A DNA stretch of 64,000 bases, from positions 7,812,001 to 7,876,000 of the forward strand of contig CM075103.1 in the NCBI GenBank assembly GCA_037576195.1. Reading direction: 5' to 3'. Origin of the DNA: Phytoseiulus persimilis (lineage: Eukaryota; Arthropoda; Arachnida; Mesostigmata; Phytoseiidae). A program made the position numbers and the translations under genes. Within the stretch, counting starts at the first letter, position 1; each line of letters starts with the position of its first letter. This document shows, piece after piece, positions 38,535-50,859 of the stretch. The notes under the pieces are model-generated. The model did not search any database and was not told the origin of the DNA. It saw nothing but the letters and a program-made list of their open reading frames with translations.

Positions 38535-38827
38535 TCAATGGTCCACTTCTTCCCTCGAGATTCCTGTTCGAGCCGCATATTTGCAGAGGAGACCCACTAG
38601 ACCATGCATATTTCTGACACAGATCATGGCCGCCCCTCCCTGCAGTTCTGTTGAGGTATCTTTATCGTACCTCGAACCCGCAGTCTGAGGGGCCTTAAAT
38701 TGAAACTTCCGTCCATGGTTCCACTCAATGGTGGCTGTCCATTGCGTGAGATCGTTGTGTGCGGTAAGTGTGCATGCTCCGGGAACGATATTGACGAGCG
38801 CTCCATCCAAGTCCGAAGTTATGAACC
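38535..38827 (-). CDS. Candidate last exon, beta-rich protein of unknown family
   Basis: A GATTAG acceptor leads in phase 1 into 96 codons ending in TGA. The protein reads FITSDLDGALVNIVPGACTL, then ...TIEWNHGRKFQFKAP, then a C-terminal part with two Cys (residues 69 and 81). Alternating hydrophobic residues around IVPGACTL and ATIEWNHGRKFQF suggest beta strands. The preceding minus-strand candidate exon (39147-39417) contains MEIIPAKSCVV and CVEW in similar order, a weak hint of relatedness. No polyadenylation signal is visible nearby. Chance cannot be excluded for an open stretch of this length; the phase-1 acceptor, as in the membrane-protein gene at 45.3 kb, is the reason to list it. Confidence 0.3.
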
Positions 38828-39146
38828 CTAATCAGCCGCAATGAGCTGCGTTACCATACACCTCTGCCATCAGGTTCCTGACCGAGGCAAGGATGATCTA
38901 ATGATCGGCGATGACTGCATTGAGGCTCCTCTGGAGGAGAGGTCGAGGGTTTGAGGAGAGGATCAGAATGGTCGCATAACTCATCAAGCGATCTCGCGAT
39001 CTACTGCAAGAGAGGTCCTTGAATCCACATTCTGCAAACCCATGATTTCTCGATCGGTTCCATCCAGTAGCTCGGGATATTCCCCCTGACCACTCTATGA
39101 GGAGCCCCGATATCACCATTGCTCGAACTGGCAGAATGGAAATTAC

Positions 39147-39417
39147 CTCGACGAGTTATTCTTGGGATAATATTTTATCCGTAGGTAGCTCATTGTGCAT
39201 ACGAGCTCTGCGGCGATATGCAGCGTGAACGTCCTCCTTGCTAGAGGGCCTCGACTTGATGAATCAGGATTGGAAGGTTTTTTCAGGTTGGTTCCGATCG
39301 AGCTCAGCTGCCCGCGTACCTCAGCCGCATCTCCGGTCCATTCCACGCATTCACAGGATTCGATGATCGAGTTGCTGACCACGCATGATTTCGCGGGAAT
39401 TATTTCCATCCCGGGAG
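39147..39417 (-). CDS. Candidate internal exon, Cys-containing, family unknown
   Basis: A GCTTTGCAG acceptor with an upstream pyrimidine-rich stretch opens in phase 1 on PGMEIIPAKSCVVSNSIIES, followed by CECVEWTGDAAEV and a hydrophobic strand pattern (TFTLHIAAELVCTMSYLRI). It ends at a GTAATT donor in phase 2. Five Cys and one N-x-S site (NNSS near the end) are compatible with an extracellular protein. The phase-2 end does not fit the phase-1 start of the next candidate exon at 38827, so either a small exon lies between or one border is wrong. No family recognised. Confidence 0.3.
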
Positions 39418-39779
39418 CTGCAAAGCTTATCCGGAATTTCGGATGAGGATACCGTATAGAAGCAGATCGCGAGACGGCTTGGAAACCAAGTAATCCCATC
39501 ATCGAAGTTGGATGCCCTGGCCGTCGAGATCAGCAGAGAATGGAAAACGCCACGAGAGACCGCCGCCGCTTGAGGAATGAACCAATATGGCGCATTTTTT
39601 TCTTTCGAGCTCTCTCATAATCATCCGGATCATCAGCCACCCTGTAACGGGAGCGGGGAGGAGTCCGCTTTGCAGAGCAACGCAACACTCGTGGCTGACG
39701 GAACTTCTCCGCTCCGCGACTTGACTCGGAAGGAAACACGAAAGCGTACGATATGATGAGAGTTTATTTTTCATCCATC

Positions 39780-42700
39780 CCGCTCTTCCGAACTTGCAGC
39801 TATCGGCCGGCCGTGTTGAGCTTCAGAGGTTCGAATTCTGGAGGAATGTTAGTTGAGGGATTAATCGCGCGAGAGCTCAAATCCAGCGCGTCGCTAGTAC
39901 GACGAGCTTCCTCATGAACGCATGTCAAGAGGGCTCCCTGAAGCCGAATGGAGCATTCTCATCAGGAGAAATGAACTCCTCAGGTGAGCAAGTCGTGCTT
40001 GTAGCGAGGGCATTGGCAGCGCTCTTTAAAGTGTTGCCGGAAGCTCGACAATAAATTCTCGAAACAGGCAAAAGTTAGTCAGCGTATGCAGGCGCGTCTG
40101 AAAACGGAACTTCTCGAGAACTTCGTCGTCTTGGAACTCCTTCGGAACTCCCTATAGATCTCGCCACCCTGTGTGTTCTTTTTTCAAGGTTTCGTATAAT
40201 TCGAATGAGTCGTATGAACTTTCTTTTGACCTCATACTCTCGCCTTCGGACCCGTTGCGCGAATCGACGTTCTGAGTGGCGACACGCCAGACGGATGGAC
40301 GAATTCGTCGATTCGGACGAGCTCAGGTGACTCATTGACACCCTCGATTGTTCGCTGAGCTGGCCAAACGACATTTTCCATCATGGATCAGCAAGTGTGC
40401 TCATGTGGTGGAGAATGAAGCCGAGTGGAAAACCCGCGGACTGATGGGTCCCCGTCGGTGAGTGTGGTTGTGTGCAGTTTGTTGGCCTGTTCCGCATACT
40501 CAGCTCGACAAACGAGAAAACTGAGAACAAGAGAGAAATCAGCGGATGAGAGGAGGGACTGGATGCGATCGGCAAAGGGAGTGTCCAAGGGAGAAAAGGG
40601 GACACTCCTTAGTATGAGTGTGGGATCCCGCAGGGACAGGTGTTGATTGATTGTGAGTCGTTCAGTGCTTCTCCTCCGCGCGGAATAGATAAAAGAGTCC
40701 TATGAGTTGTGATCGGCAGCACTGCCCAAACTGTGTCATGGCGTGGATTCGTGGTCTACTCTACCATATGGAAGCCTCGAAATTCTCTCTCTCGAACCAC
40801 TCAGTCGATGTTCGCGCAGGAACTCGATCAGCCCGATCCAATGACCTGAAGAGCTGTAACCTTGCACGAGATTTACCCACCAGACCCAAGAAGATCCAGC
40901 GAGTTTGTTGAAATCGTTGCGTGCATCAAAGCGGGGGCAGAGGGTACGAGAAAGGAAAGACGAAACGAAACAGGGAATTCAGAGGGTTGTGGAACGCGAT
41001 TCCAGACAAACGGAAGACGAGGAATGCGGGGAAAGAATAGGGAACGTGGAGTTGCCGTGGAATGCGTGAAGTAACGACGTGTGAAGAAGGTACAAAACTA
41101 GAACAAGGTGAAAGGAAGGGCGGGAGATGATCCGAGGGAGGGTAGAAAACATTCTTGGTGCTCCTCCCCACGGGAACTGGTCAGGACGCTCTTTCGTAGG
41201 ATCTTTGTTGCGGTTAGTGGTTCTTTCTTTCAGTTTCCAAGGTCCTCGGCCCCAAGACGTGACATCCTGCGCCTTGCAGATGCGCAACAGGCCCGCACGC
41301 CGTGGCTAATGATCTCAGAGGGGAAAATTGCGCGGATATTTCTGATCCCGCTGATGCTGACGTCAGGTCGTAACTCACACGTCGCAATGCTCCCATCTCT
41401 CCGCTGAGTGCGTTTCGCTTCGCAGCGTATCACCGTATCCGATCAACAATGAGTTACCATGAGACATCAAGGAATATTGCTTGAGCCGACAAAAAGTCCG
41501 CGGGCACCCACGTGATTTCGAGCTCGATATGCATAGTAGTTGTTCGACTGTGAGCCCGCTCCCCCATGCTTTCGTTGTCTCCCTCATTTTCCATAACGCC
41601 TATCTCCTTCTGACTTGAGTCTCCGAGGAATTCGGGCTCACTTAAACTTGCAAGTAGCGGGACGCGTTTCGCGATTCCGCCCCCGCTAGCTGCTCTTAAC
41701 CCCTTGAGATGATCGGAGAAGGAATAAGAGAGGCGCCGCTCAAGATGAAAGACACAGCGGAGAAATGGTTTCTCCTGGAGAAATTACTGCAACATTGACT
41801 CGCCTGCCAGCTAGCCCGCTCACTCCTCTTCATCGACGTTGTCGTGCCAAAAGCACACACTTATCGGGAGGGGGGAGGAGAAATGATGAGAGTGTGTTGA
41901 ATTAGAGAAAGTGAGGCTCCGGAGAAGGATGGAGGAGTCGGAAGATGGATGAATCTCGTGCTCGGCTATGTCGTGTTTGAGCTGGCGACTTCTACAAGTC
42001 GTCAGTCGGTGAGCCGATTCCAGCTCCTGATGATCGGGAAGCCAGAGTGGGAGTTTTACCGCGATAGGATGAGTGGAATGTAGGAAATATGCCGTATTTG
42101 TTCCATTCGCTGTCTCGCCGCCGCCCAAGACCGATTCGGCGCACAGCTCTACGCCAAATCTAACATGCCCAGCTTTGTTCTTGATATGGTGTTCTCCGAA
42201 GCCTTCCGTTACAGAAGAAACAAGGATGTGTAATCCGTGCTTTCTTCGCTCCGACCGTTTTCATGGCCCTCTCGGATGAATGCGGGCTGACGTCGTCGAT
42301 TTTATATCCGTGTAAAAGCAACATGCTGTCTCGTTGTATATCCCTATCTCAACACAATCGGATGCGAGCTCTGTCTCAAATGCAGTTGGGATCCGAACTC
42401 CATGAAGATTTGCGAATCATCCCTAGATCCGATATCACTGCTAGGCTTCATCAATATCCTCCTAGTCAACAACTATGACTCATTAGTGAGTTTCAAAGGG
42501 CTAGCGGGAATCCACCCTAGAGCGCCGTCCAAAATGAATTATGGTTGTAAAGGCGCATGCGCACTGTTCCAGTTTGGCGGATCAGCGTGGAATGTTAGCC
42601 AGACTGAAACAGCTAAGCGAATTGGGCCGTGTAAAGAGATTTTAGTCGAACTGATCATTTTTATTGTATGTTGAAATCAGTCTGCTTGGGACCAGTGTCG

Positions 42701-43020
42701 ACTGATTGCGCTCGTCAGCCAGGACGACGAGCTCAGCTACTGCGCCGCAATGAGATCGTGCTCCTCGAATCAATCGGATTTCAGTCATTTCGACTACATA
42801 AGGTGGTGCCGATGGCGTTTCTTTGACTGGTTGAGAGCCTAAAATCCTACAAACAACCTGAAAGTCTGGTGTTTCTTGTGCCCGGGATCGGTTCTGCTAC
42901 TTATCTACATATCACGACTACACACAACTATGTAGAAAAGATGGCGAGCAGAGTTTCCTCGGAAGCATCCATAGGGTAAAAGTACCAGTTATGGGCCACT
43001 TACCAGTTTTGGGCAAGAGG
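39780..43020. other. No supported gene; includes a purine tract
   Basis: Short frames only, plus the purine tract at 40925-41130 and a GTGAGT donor-like site near 40457 without a partner. Confidence 0.35.
40925..41130 (+). repeat. Purine-rich tract, about 200 bp
   Basis: G/A-rich plus strand (GAGAAAGGAAAGACGAAACG) of the same character as 35437-35765. No gene supported. Confidence 0.5.
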
Positions 43021-43218
43021 CCATGGCCCCCCCCAAAACTCTCCGATATATTCTACTTTAATGGACGAAAAAGTTCCACAAAGATTCAGTCTTATCAGGA
43101 AAGTCCCACAGGTTTGAAAACCATGTTGATTGCGTCATGAAAATCTCGAGACGATGATGATCATCATCATCGACATCATCATCACATCCTTGGTCCCCCC
43201 CTAAAAAAAAAGCTGGGT
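43021..43218. mobile_element. Truncated inverted copy of the 36.3 kb hAT-type element
   Basis: In reverse orientation it matches the element at 36349-36615: poly-T/G start, GATGATGATG stretch, then GGTTTTCAAACCTGTG and CTTTTTCGTCCATTAAAG. It lacks about 20 bases near the GAATATA end and both outermost termini. The C-rich tracts also differ in length. At its 43218 side the sequence turns into a perfect palindrome instead of the expected GCGCCTCTG end. Confidence 0.8.
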
Positions 43219-43236
43219 CTTCGACGAAGACCCAGC
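43212..43236. repeat. Perfect 25-base palindrome (12-base arms)
   Basis: GCTGGGTCTTCG, a single A, then CGAAGACCCAGC. The left arm is the terminus of the truncated hAT-type copy, so the palindrome was probably made by an inverted duplication at a break. Confidence 0.85.
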
Positions 43237-43239
43237 CCG

Positions 43240-45300
43240 AGAGCTCGGAGCCCTCGAGCATATTCTCAGCCTGAAACATTCGCTTCCCGATCTGTTGTAT
43301 CAAACATGAACGTGGTCCTGAGAGAAAAGCTTGCGTCTGTCGAGTTGTCCATGATTGAGTGTATTCGTCTCGTACCTGTGCGTAACGGATTCAAGGAAAA
43401 GGCCTGGACGTCAGCGACCTGCGAACTCTGATTGCTTGATTCATTGAGCTCGATGAATCGCTCATTCATCCTCTTCATGACAAGTACTCAAGTCGATTCA
43501 GGAACTCTTGAAACAGCCTCCGATTTCGGTGACCTTCCGAGGAGTTACACATACATCATTTGATTTGAATTTCCACTGAACAGGAGTCGCAATACCAAAC
43601 AACCTACAACGGCGCGTGTCCTCCCGGGACCGGTTTCCTCTGCAACGCTTTTCGTTCGTCTTTGAAACGAAAAATACATATATCTCTGATGGTTTTCGAG
43701 GCTGTCGATTAGTCTGGAGTCCCACGTCGTGGGTTATCGGACTGGGATCCGGGGAGCACAGAAATTGAATGCAGGCTGCGAGTTTCGATTTATCGTCAAA
43801 AGTGACGCCGTCGCATCTGTTAGCCAGCATCTGCTGAAGTAACGAAATCGATTTGACAATCCTAACCAGTGCTATCAGCTCTGATTTTTCGTGCCCCTGA
43901 TATGGGTACGTTGTAATTGATTTGGACAAGAAAGCCACGTAACGGCAGAGCCACAGAATTACTCAGTTATGATCGAATGACCGCCCTATCCATACTAGGT
44001 TTCTCACAAATACCGATTGACCATCGGTATCTTACATCCACACCACAGTGCGCGTGCAGGCTCACGATCAGACTCCAAAACTATGGGATCTTCCTGGGTC
44101 GGGCTCTGACATCGGAAGGAGCGCGACCATCGAACCGGAGAAGATGGATGAGTGCGATTTCTCCAAGTTGCTCGACTGGATACGACTCTAGGTCCCCTGT
44201 GAGAGTCCCTTGCAAAACGAGCGACTTTCTGGCAGGCATGAATTCCCGAAATCCCGAACATCTGGGGTCGCGTATCCCCACAATCCCGAATACCAGGGCT
44301 TTTGACTGTCTCTCCCATCAGAACCAGTCTCGCTGGGAGCAAATTAAACCTCGATGCACACACGGGGTCCAGGAATGGACTTGTGAGGTTAGGATGTACT
44401 TGTCTCTGAGGAGTTCAGGAAAATGTGAAAGCTGCATTTGGGTCCAGCAGAGCCAACCGTCGGGGCCTATCTCACTTCGCCCGAGGAAGAAGACAGCATT
44501 GAATGGGTTCCACTCATCGAAAATACTTTATGTGATAGCAAAGATATTCCCGCCAATCCTACTCATGCAGGTGAGCGATTGCCAGACCTCTCGGATAGGT
44601 GAGGGACGAGCCCGACTCGCACCTGAGCGCGACTCGGCGCCAACAGCCTCCCAAGCCTGCTCTGGATTGCATGCTTCTCATGAGAGTCTCGCCGGATTTT
44701 AGCGGGGATTGAATCGAGGGGAAGGGCCTGAGATGATTCCGGAAGTCGATGACTCAATACTTCGGATATAGTCAGGAAGTTGGACTTGCGAAAAGGGACC
44801 GCAGTGGGATAAAAAGCTCTTGTGTGGATTTGCTTCAGGTTTTATTTCTGCCACGAACGAAAGTTGAAAAATTCGCGACCAGATCATACTTCTGGCGCGC
44901 CTCGAAACAGCTTTCCTTCTAGCCTATCATCTGCGCTGCTCGGGAATAAGGACAACGGGTGCTCGTGATACAAGGGCCAAGGCCGTTGTCTTGCCTCACA
45001 AAGGCGACGTGCCAACGCCGAGGGTCGGCAAACTCCGCAGGATGTTCGAATTGAAGCATCTTGACGAATTCCCAACTACTAGGAGGCGAATGAGACCTCA
45101 CTCCTCTGATCTCATGTGCTTGTGATACGAATTATTGCTGGAGCCTGAGAATGGTGGAACTTATGATGCGAACGAGAACTGGCGCTAGGAACTTGTCCCC
45201 CGGACCACGTTCGTCTATGTTCAATAGCAATCGACATGATCTCGAAATTATCGGCGAGTGGAGTAGAAGTTAAGATCGTTGCCGTGGGGGGTTCTCTGGA
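43240..45300. other. No supported gene; longest chance-like frame
   Basis: It contains the longest plus-strand frame in the window (261 codons, 43917-44702), which lacks any supporting feature. A minus-strand AATAAA at 44844-44839 could serve the gene at 45.3-46.5 kb. Confidence 0.3.
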
Positions 45301-45301
45301 G

Positions 45302-46469
45302 CTAGACAGCTTGTCCCGCTCGCTCGAAGGATCGGGACGTGCTGTCCATTGAGTTGTAGGAGGACAGCGCAGAAAAATGAGCACTCGTGGAGTACGCGAT
45401 GGCGAGATTCATGTCAGGGGATCGTGCGGCCCCTGGATTCCTTCGTCTTCGGTCCACGTTAACGTCGGATTGCTCAGAGAAATCCTGAAGCCAAAGAACT
45501 CGTGAGGCGAACAGAGCTCGCTCCCTCCGCAAAGAACGCTTGATTTCGGCCCAGAGCAGGATGAAAATGGTTATCACGACGATTGTCACCACCACAAGCT
45601 CTCGGGTGCTGTCTCCATTCCTTCTGACGGAAAACTTCAGCCGGCAGGTACCTGGAAACGTTAAGCCAGTTGTGACCCAATCCGAATAGAGTTCAGGACC
45701 TGGATATCTGAGATCCGGATCCTGTTCGATCAAATGCGTGCAGATGAACGCGAATCCTCAACGAACCTAGCTCGACGCAACGTGGTGACCTCTCGTGGCT
45801 GTCGCATTCCAACGACTTGAAGTTTATCTCTAACCCGGAAGAGGACGGGGACTTGGCGGAACATTCCCACAATGATCCAATCGGGTCTGTGGTATCATCT
45901 GCGGGAAGGAAGAGCATTAAAATGAAAAGTGCGCCGCTGTTGTCGTCTGGTTCTTCAGCCTCGCATTCAGACAATGTTCCGAGTCGGGAGAAAACACAAA
46001 ACTACTCACTCTTGTTGATGCAATTCACGCACTCGGGGATGCCGCTCAGTTCACAGTTCGTGCATTCCATTGCTCCGGTGCCGTTGAGAGCGCTTGCATA
46101 GAACGTTAGTGAACTCATTCCATTCAAATCTCCGAATCCTGGTTTATCTGGATCGAGAAGCTTCTGTGAGCGTGGCTCTACGAGGCACGATCGTTACCAA
46201 ACGTACTCGGACAATCATCAACGACCTCCTGCTATGAAGTCATCTGACTCTTGGCTTACCACTCCAAACTGATTGAACTCACTTGAGCACGGCGAGTGTG
46301 ATTCCTGATGAGCTGAGCTACCAGAAGTTTGTTCATCTTGAGTCTCGTTGGAAGGAGCTTTCGGGGAGTCCAGTATCGAGGTGGGATCCGGGTTTTGGCT
46401 TCCACTGGAGACGAAGCAAGCGACGAATATCACGACTACGATGAAACATTTCGACCCCATGGTTGTCAT
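45302..46469 (-). CDS. Type I membrane protein with Cys-rich ectodomain, family unknown (4 exons)
   Basis: Proposed exons, 5' to 3': 46469-46283, 46147-46010, 45898-45767, 45651-45302, giving 268 residues and a TAG stop. Residues 1-24 are a signal peptide (MTTMGSKCFIVVVIFVACFV, then Ser/Gly). A Ser/Thr/Glu-rich linker follows. Exon 2 has four close Cys (ECTNCELSGIPECVNC) and N-x-T sites; exon 3 has three more Cys after TDPIGSLWEC. Exon 4 has a hydrophobic span (VVVTIVVITIFILLW) followed by KRSLRRER, a typical stop-transfer with the tail in the cytoplasm. All three introns (135, 111 and 115 bp) are phase 1, as in many modular extracellular proteins. Donors 1 and 2 are GTGAGT; donor 3 (GTTCGT) is weak. 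Exon 1 could instead end at GTAAGC (46260), but that breaks the phase. The nearest AATAAA seen downstream is about 460 bases away. A surface receptor or adhesion role is inferred from topology only. Confidence 0.62.
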
Positions 46470-46599
46470 TCTCTGATTCACGAGTTCGTTCGTGTTCGAC
46501 CTGCGAAGTGACTCTACTCATCTTCGAGCCTGCCTCTTATGGTGAAAAGTTTGAGAGGGGAGAGGAGGATGATTCTCAAAGTTAACCATCGGAACTTCA

Positions 46600-48850
46600 T
46601 AGAGCATTATGGAATCGATCTGAAAACCACAATCACGAAGCTGAAACCAAAGTCCGCATTCGAGGGGTCGTAATCATGTCGGAATCAGAGTCCTGTCGAC
46701 CTCAGGGGGTGGAGTCTTATCGAGTTCATCGATCTCATGAATCCTGGCGTCTTTTATCTGTGCGAAAGAAGCCGCAGCTTATCAGTGTACTTCAACCTGA
46801 AACGATACGATTATCAATCCTCCTCTACATCTGCGTCGCCGCGCCAAGTCGGAGTTTCAGGAATAATCCGGTGTCCTAGGAATGGTTCTCGGAAAAACCC
46901 ATTCTCAGCAACATTCCTGCGTACGGAGTGTTTGATGTCCCAGGAATTGCTTCACTGCTGCGGGCAACGAATGTTTTTTTTTTCCGGTCGGGAGACGTGG
47001 GAGACGGACAGTCTTCATGACTTTCCGGCGTTTTGGTCGACCGTAAGCTCGCTTGCCTTCAAGTACTATCGAAGTGGGCTCTCGTCTGATGAGGACGTAA
47101 ATTCGAGAAGTTGAAAATTTCATGAATGCTCGTTTTCCCGATGGATCGCACGGTTTGAGCGATGCATCGAGTCTCCGAGAACCGGGAAACTGAGCTCCTT
47201 CCTAGTAATCTTCGTTCTGTACATGAAGACAGAAGCTTCGATTCTAGCGTGTGACGTGTCACATCAGCTTTCCGGCGTGATGAGGACTCTCCGATTTATG
47301 ATGGATCATACAGGAAACCTGAAGGTTGGGGCATCTACCCATGACATAATAGAGCTCATGTGATGTAGGGTAAAAGTGGGATTCGCAGAATCGGAGGATT
47401 TTCAACGATGCGAGTGCATGCATGAAACATGGACGTTCATGGATCCGGAGCTGACGTAGGGCTTGCGGAGATGCTGAGGGGTTGCGATGACGAGTAGTTA
47501 TTTGAGAGGGACCATCGGGAAAATGTGTCAAGGAAAGCCGTTGGAATAGAAACGGAGGAGGAGCGATGTTCGATCGACTGTATCCAATGAAGGACACATA
47601 GAGATTGCGAAAGATTCAATGCGACCTGGAATATGACGTTATACAGATCGCACTTGACTAAGAGTGGGACGAAGGTCGGTAGTGGTGCCCCGATTCCCCC
47701 CATATCGAGATTCCTGCCTAGATTCTCCACAAATGCCTTCCCGAATCTCCCTCATGCCGCTCTTTTGTCTGCCAGCAGCTTGTTTCATCGCCTGAGCTGT
47801 CTCGGAACTCCCTCATTCGGTGCCCGAATGAATTGCGCGACGTCACGCGTACGGAGCAATCTTCATGTAAGAGACGCGCGCATTTTGCAACCATGTCTCG
47901 CTGAATAGCATATAGCAGGAGCTATTCTAGTCCGGAAACTTGGGATGTCTCCAGTGTGATAAGGCTGACTCGAAATATCTGTAGAGGCTGGAAATGAACT
48001 CGGTCCCTCCCGAGAGAGCGATTATGCGTGCGCCCCTGTTCGGAGGTTTGGAACAATCGTCGATATCCGTCTCATTGAACAGAAGCTTCTTCAAAAGCGA
48101 GGCCACATTATTTTGTGGAAGTATTGGAAGCAGACAGCAGAGATTAGCTTCTTGTTCCACCGCGATAGTTCGTGCGGGACATCGGCCGAATCGCCACCGT
48201 ACACAACGACAATACAGCTTCCCGTTGCTTATTGTCGGCCTCGAACAATGAGTTGTCCCTGGAGGACGAGAATTGGCTGACACTCGTAACATCGAATACC
48301 CGAAATTAACTTCGAGAAGAGTCAACAAAACAGCGGCATGGCGAGCGTGCGGTGGAATCTAACTCTCGTCTTGGACCACTTTTTTTGCAGCTCTTGTCGA
48401 TGAGTAAATCATTGGATGCTTATAATCCTGCCAGATATCTCTGAAAACGATAACGTGCCGTCTCAATATGACTCAATATCTGCTAGTTTCATGTGTGATT
48501 TATTCTTCCTAATTCTTCCTGCAGCTCTGCGCTGTAGCCTGGAGGAAAACCAAGCGTCTCCCGAAATCTCCGCCGTGGACGCAGTGAATTCTCTAATACA
48601 CGCGCCGGCCACAATTGTTGACAAAGTGAATGCCAAATGCTGACATAGGAAAGACCGCGCCCTTGAACGAAGTTGAGGGTGAACGTCCTCGAACGTTGTT
48701 CGTTCAACCCAATCGAATCCCGGCTTACCTGCGCGGCCACCGTCTGATTTTCGAGCTTCCGTCTGATAAGACGATTCGTAGCGGAGCCGAAGTCCGCGAT
48801 AAAGAATCCGACTCTTTGAAATCTCCCCGAGTGAAACCCCCGTGGGGAGG
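46600..48850. other. No supported gene
   Basis: A plus-strand acceptor-like TTCTTCCTGCAG near 48524 opens a short frame (CSLEENQASPEISAVDAVNS) that ends by 48643. No partner exon identified. Confidence 0.3.
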
Positions 48851-48853
48851 AAG

Positions 48854-49486
48854 TTAAGCTTCCTTCCACACGAACTCCTTCCCCAATTGATTGCGAGAGC
48901 TGGATGGACGATTAGTCGTGGCACAGGATGAAACTGTAGGCTGAAATGAAGATAGCGGTGCAGTGACTCCCCAGTTTTCCGTCACGAGTTCTTCAGTCGC
49001 GTCATCAGGATGAGCGGAGCCCACGGTGGAAGTCACCTGGAAACCTGAACAGGTGTTCAGTCTCGCTGAGCAAGCTCCGACTGCTTGAACGCGGAGGGAG
49101 GGCTTTCTGGGGTACCGGGCATCGCGGGATCGTTCTCCCCGCGTTCCAGGACCCTCATCGATGAAATCTGATGAAATTCGGCCTGCTATCAATATTCTTG
49201 ATTCGATCTTGATTCTTGGATAGATTTCTGAGAGGGAGATGTTTCGCGAGCCGGGACGGAGCTGCGGATTCCGAATCAACCACAGAGCATGAGAATGATG
49301 CCACTCGTTCAACTGAGATACGAAGGTATCTCTGATGCGGCTCGAATAGGTTTCAGTCGCCCCACTAATTTTACTGCCGCTCACTTCCACTATATGTCGG
49401 AGTCTATTCAGCATCTCATTATCTGAAAGTCTCGTTATCATGGGGCTATTTCCTTCAATGGGTCGGACCTGGCAGACTTTCAACAT
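48854..49486 (-). CDS. Long open frame, possible exons of an unknown protein
   Basis: A 210-codon open frame on the minus strand includes CSARLNTCSGFQVTSTVGSA near its C-terminal half, preceded by an acceptor-like CCTGTTCAG and a TTTCCAG. The latter resembles the CGTTTCCAG acceptor of exon 4 of the gene at 45.3-46.5 kb. The N-terminal half (RLSDNEMLNRLRHIVEVSGS) looks helical. Other frames of the same DNA are also largely open. It lies inside the minus-strand cluster, which is the main reason to list it; a frame of this length can arise by chance. Confidence 0.2.
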   Translation of the reverse strand: MLKVCQVRPIEGNSPMITRLSDNEMLNRLRHIVEVSGSKISGATETYSSRIRDTFVSQLNEWHHSHALWLIRNPQLRPGSRNISLSEIYPRIKIESRILIAGRISSDFIDEGPGTRGERSRDARYPRKPSLRVQAVGACSARLNTCSGFQVTSTVGSAHPDDATEELVTENWGVTAPLSSFQPTVSSCATTNRPSSSRNQLGKEFVWKEA

Positions 49487-49582
49487 CGGAGAGGATATCT
49501 CGCGTCATGATCGACGAACTCACGGCAGCTCGGGCGCTTGCGTGCCACGCGCCGAGGAAGCCTCTTCCGAGACGGAAGGATA

Positions 49583-49598
49583 GGGGGGGGGGGGGGGG
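49583..49598 (+). repeat. 16-base G run
   Basis: Uninterrupted G tract followed by AAGTACAG; no element ends recognised around it. Confidence 0.8.
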
Positions 49599-50859
49599 AA
49601 GTACAGTAAAAAAGAAGGGGAACAGAGAAACGATGCAACGGAGCTCGCCCCGAGATCAATCCTTTGTTGCTGATAGATTTCCGACGAGATTTACAATCCG
49701 ATGCCAAATCACTGACTCAGCTTTTGCCACAGGTGCCTGCTGAGGTGGCTCCAGTAATGTAGTGGCATGAGCCCTACAGCTGCAATGTTGCGGTGGTAAG
49801 ATCACACAGATGAGCTGTGGAGACGTCAACGGAAATACGTCTTAGTCCGGTGCTGAGGTGGACAATGCAAGTAGGCCACCGGAAGTCCGTACAACGCAGG
49901 ATGTGAGCCACTCGTAGGTCTGTAATACGTGCTGCTCCGATTCGCTGGCAAAGGCTAGGCGTTCTCGTTTCGATTCCGGTTTTGTGTCGTGAGGAGGGTT
50001 CGGGAGGGACACTAGGAGAGACGAACTCGGGAAAAAAAAAAACTGCTCAGCGTATTGAGCGACGTGATTCGAATGTGGGACCGAGAGTCCTTCGATTACA
50101 GAGCCCATAAGATCTGTTAAACACTCGAACATATTTCTGATCGAACAAGAAGAATGCTGCAGTTCCGCGGGAAACTACCGAATCATTCTGTGGATTGGAT
50201 AATCATTGACACTTCATTCGCACAATATGATACTTTCAATTCCGGGGGCGAATCGGTGTACCTTCACAAATAATTTCGATTGTCATTCCTGTTCGACCAT
50301 GTTGCTTTGGTCCTCCTCAGGTCGCGTCTGGCCTAGGCTTGGATCATATGCGGTGAGCGAAGTCCTGTTCAGGGTCTCTCTTCCGCCCGCACGCGACAAC
50401 TACACCCTCCACCGGTCCTGGTAATCCAGACCGGGGCACAACGGGTCGTGCGATCGGTCGTACTTTTGCAGCCCGGTTGCTCGTGTGCAGCCTGCCGAAT
50501 CTGGTTTGGGCCAAAGGACGGCTATCACGAAAATTGGCATAGTGTTGTACGTATGTATGCCTATTTCTCCATTGAATCGTCGATTGAAGCGGAGTGATTG
50601 GGTCTCCTTGGATTGTCTCCAAGTCGAGATCAATCTCTTCCGAATAGACCCTGTTTTAGTCAAGTCAGCTTCACGCTCTCCAAGTCTGACCGTGCCTTCC
50701 GAAGAGCTTCTTTTGCCCACTGGTGCTGCCCACCGGAATCCCGAATCCGTCCAGGACACCTCAATTCGCTGAGGCTTTCCCTGGCTGCGGTGAAAGCTGC
50801 GGAATAGCTCGGTGAAACATGAGCGTTTCCAATTTTTCATCCTGGGAGACGAGATTCCG

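Noticed and set aside
43917-44702. 261-codon plus-strand frame, the longest in the window
   Set aside because: No domain, splice partner or paralogue, and the minus strand is also open in parts. A few frames over 200 codons are expected by chance in six frames of 64 kb at this base composition.
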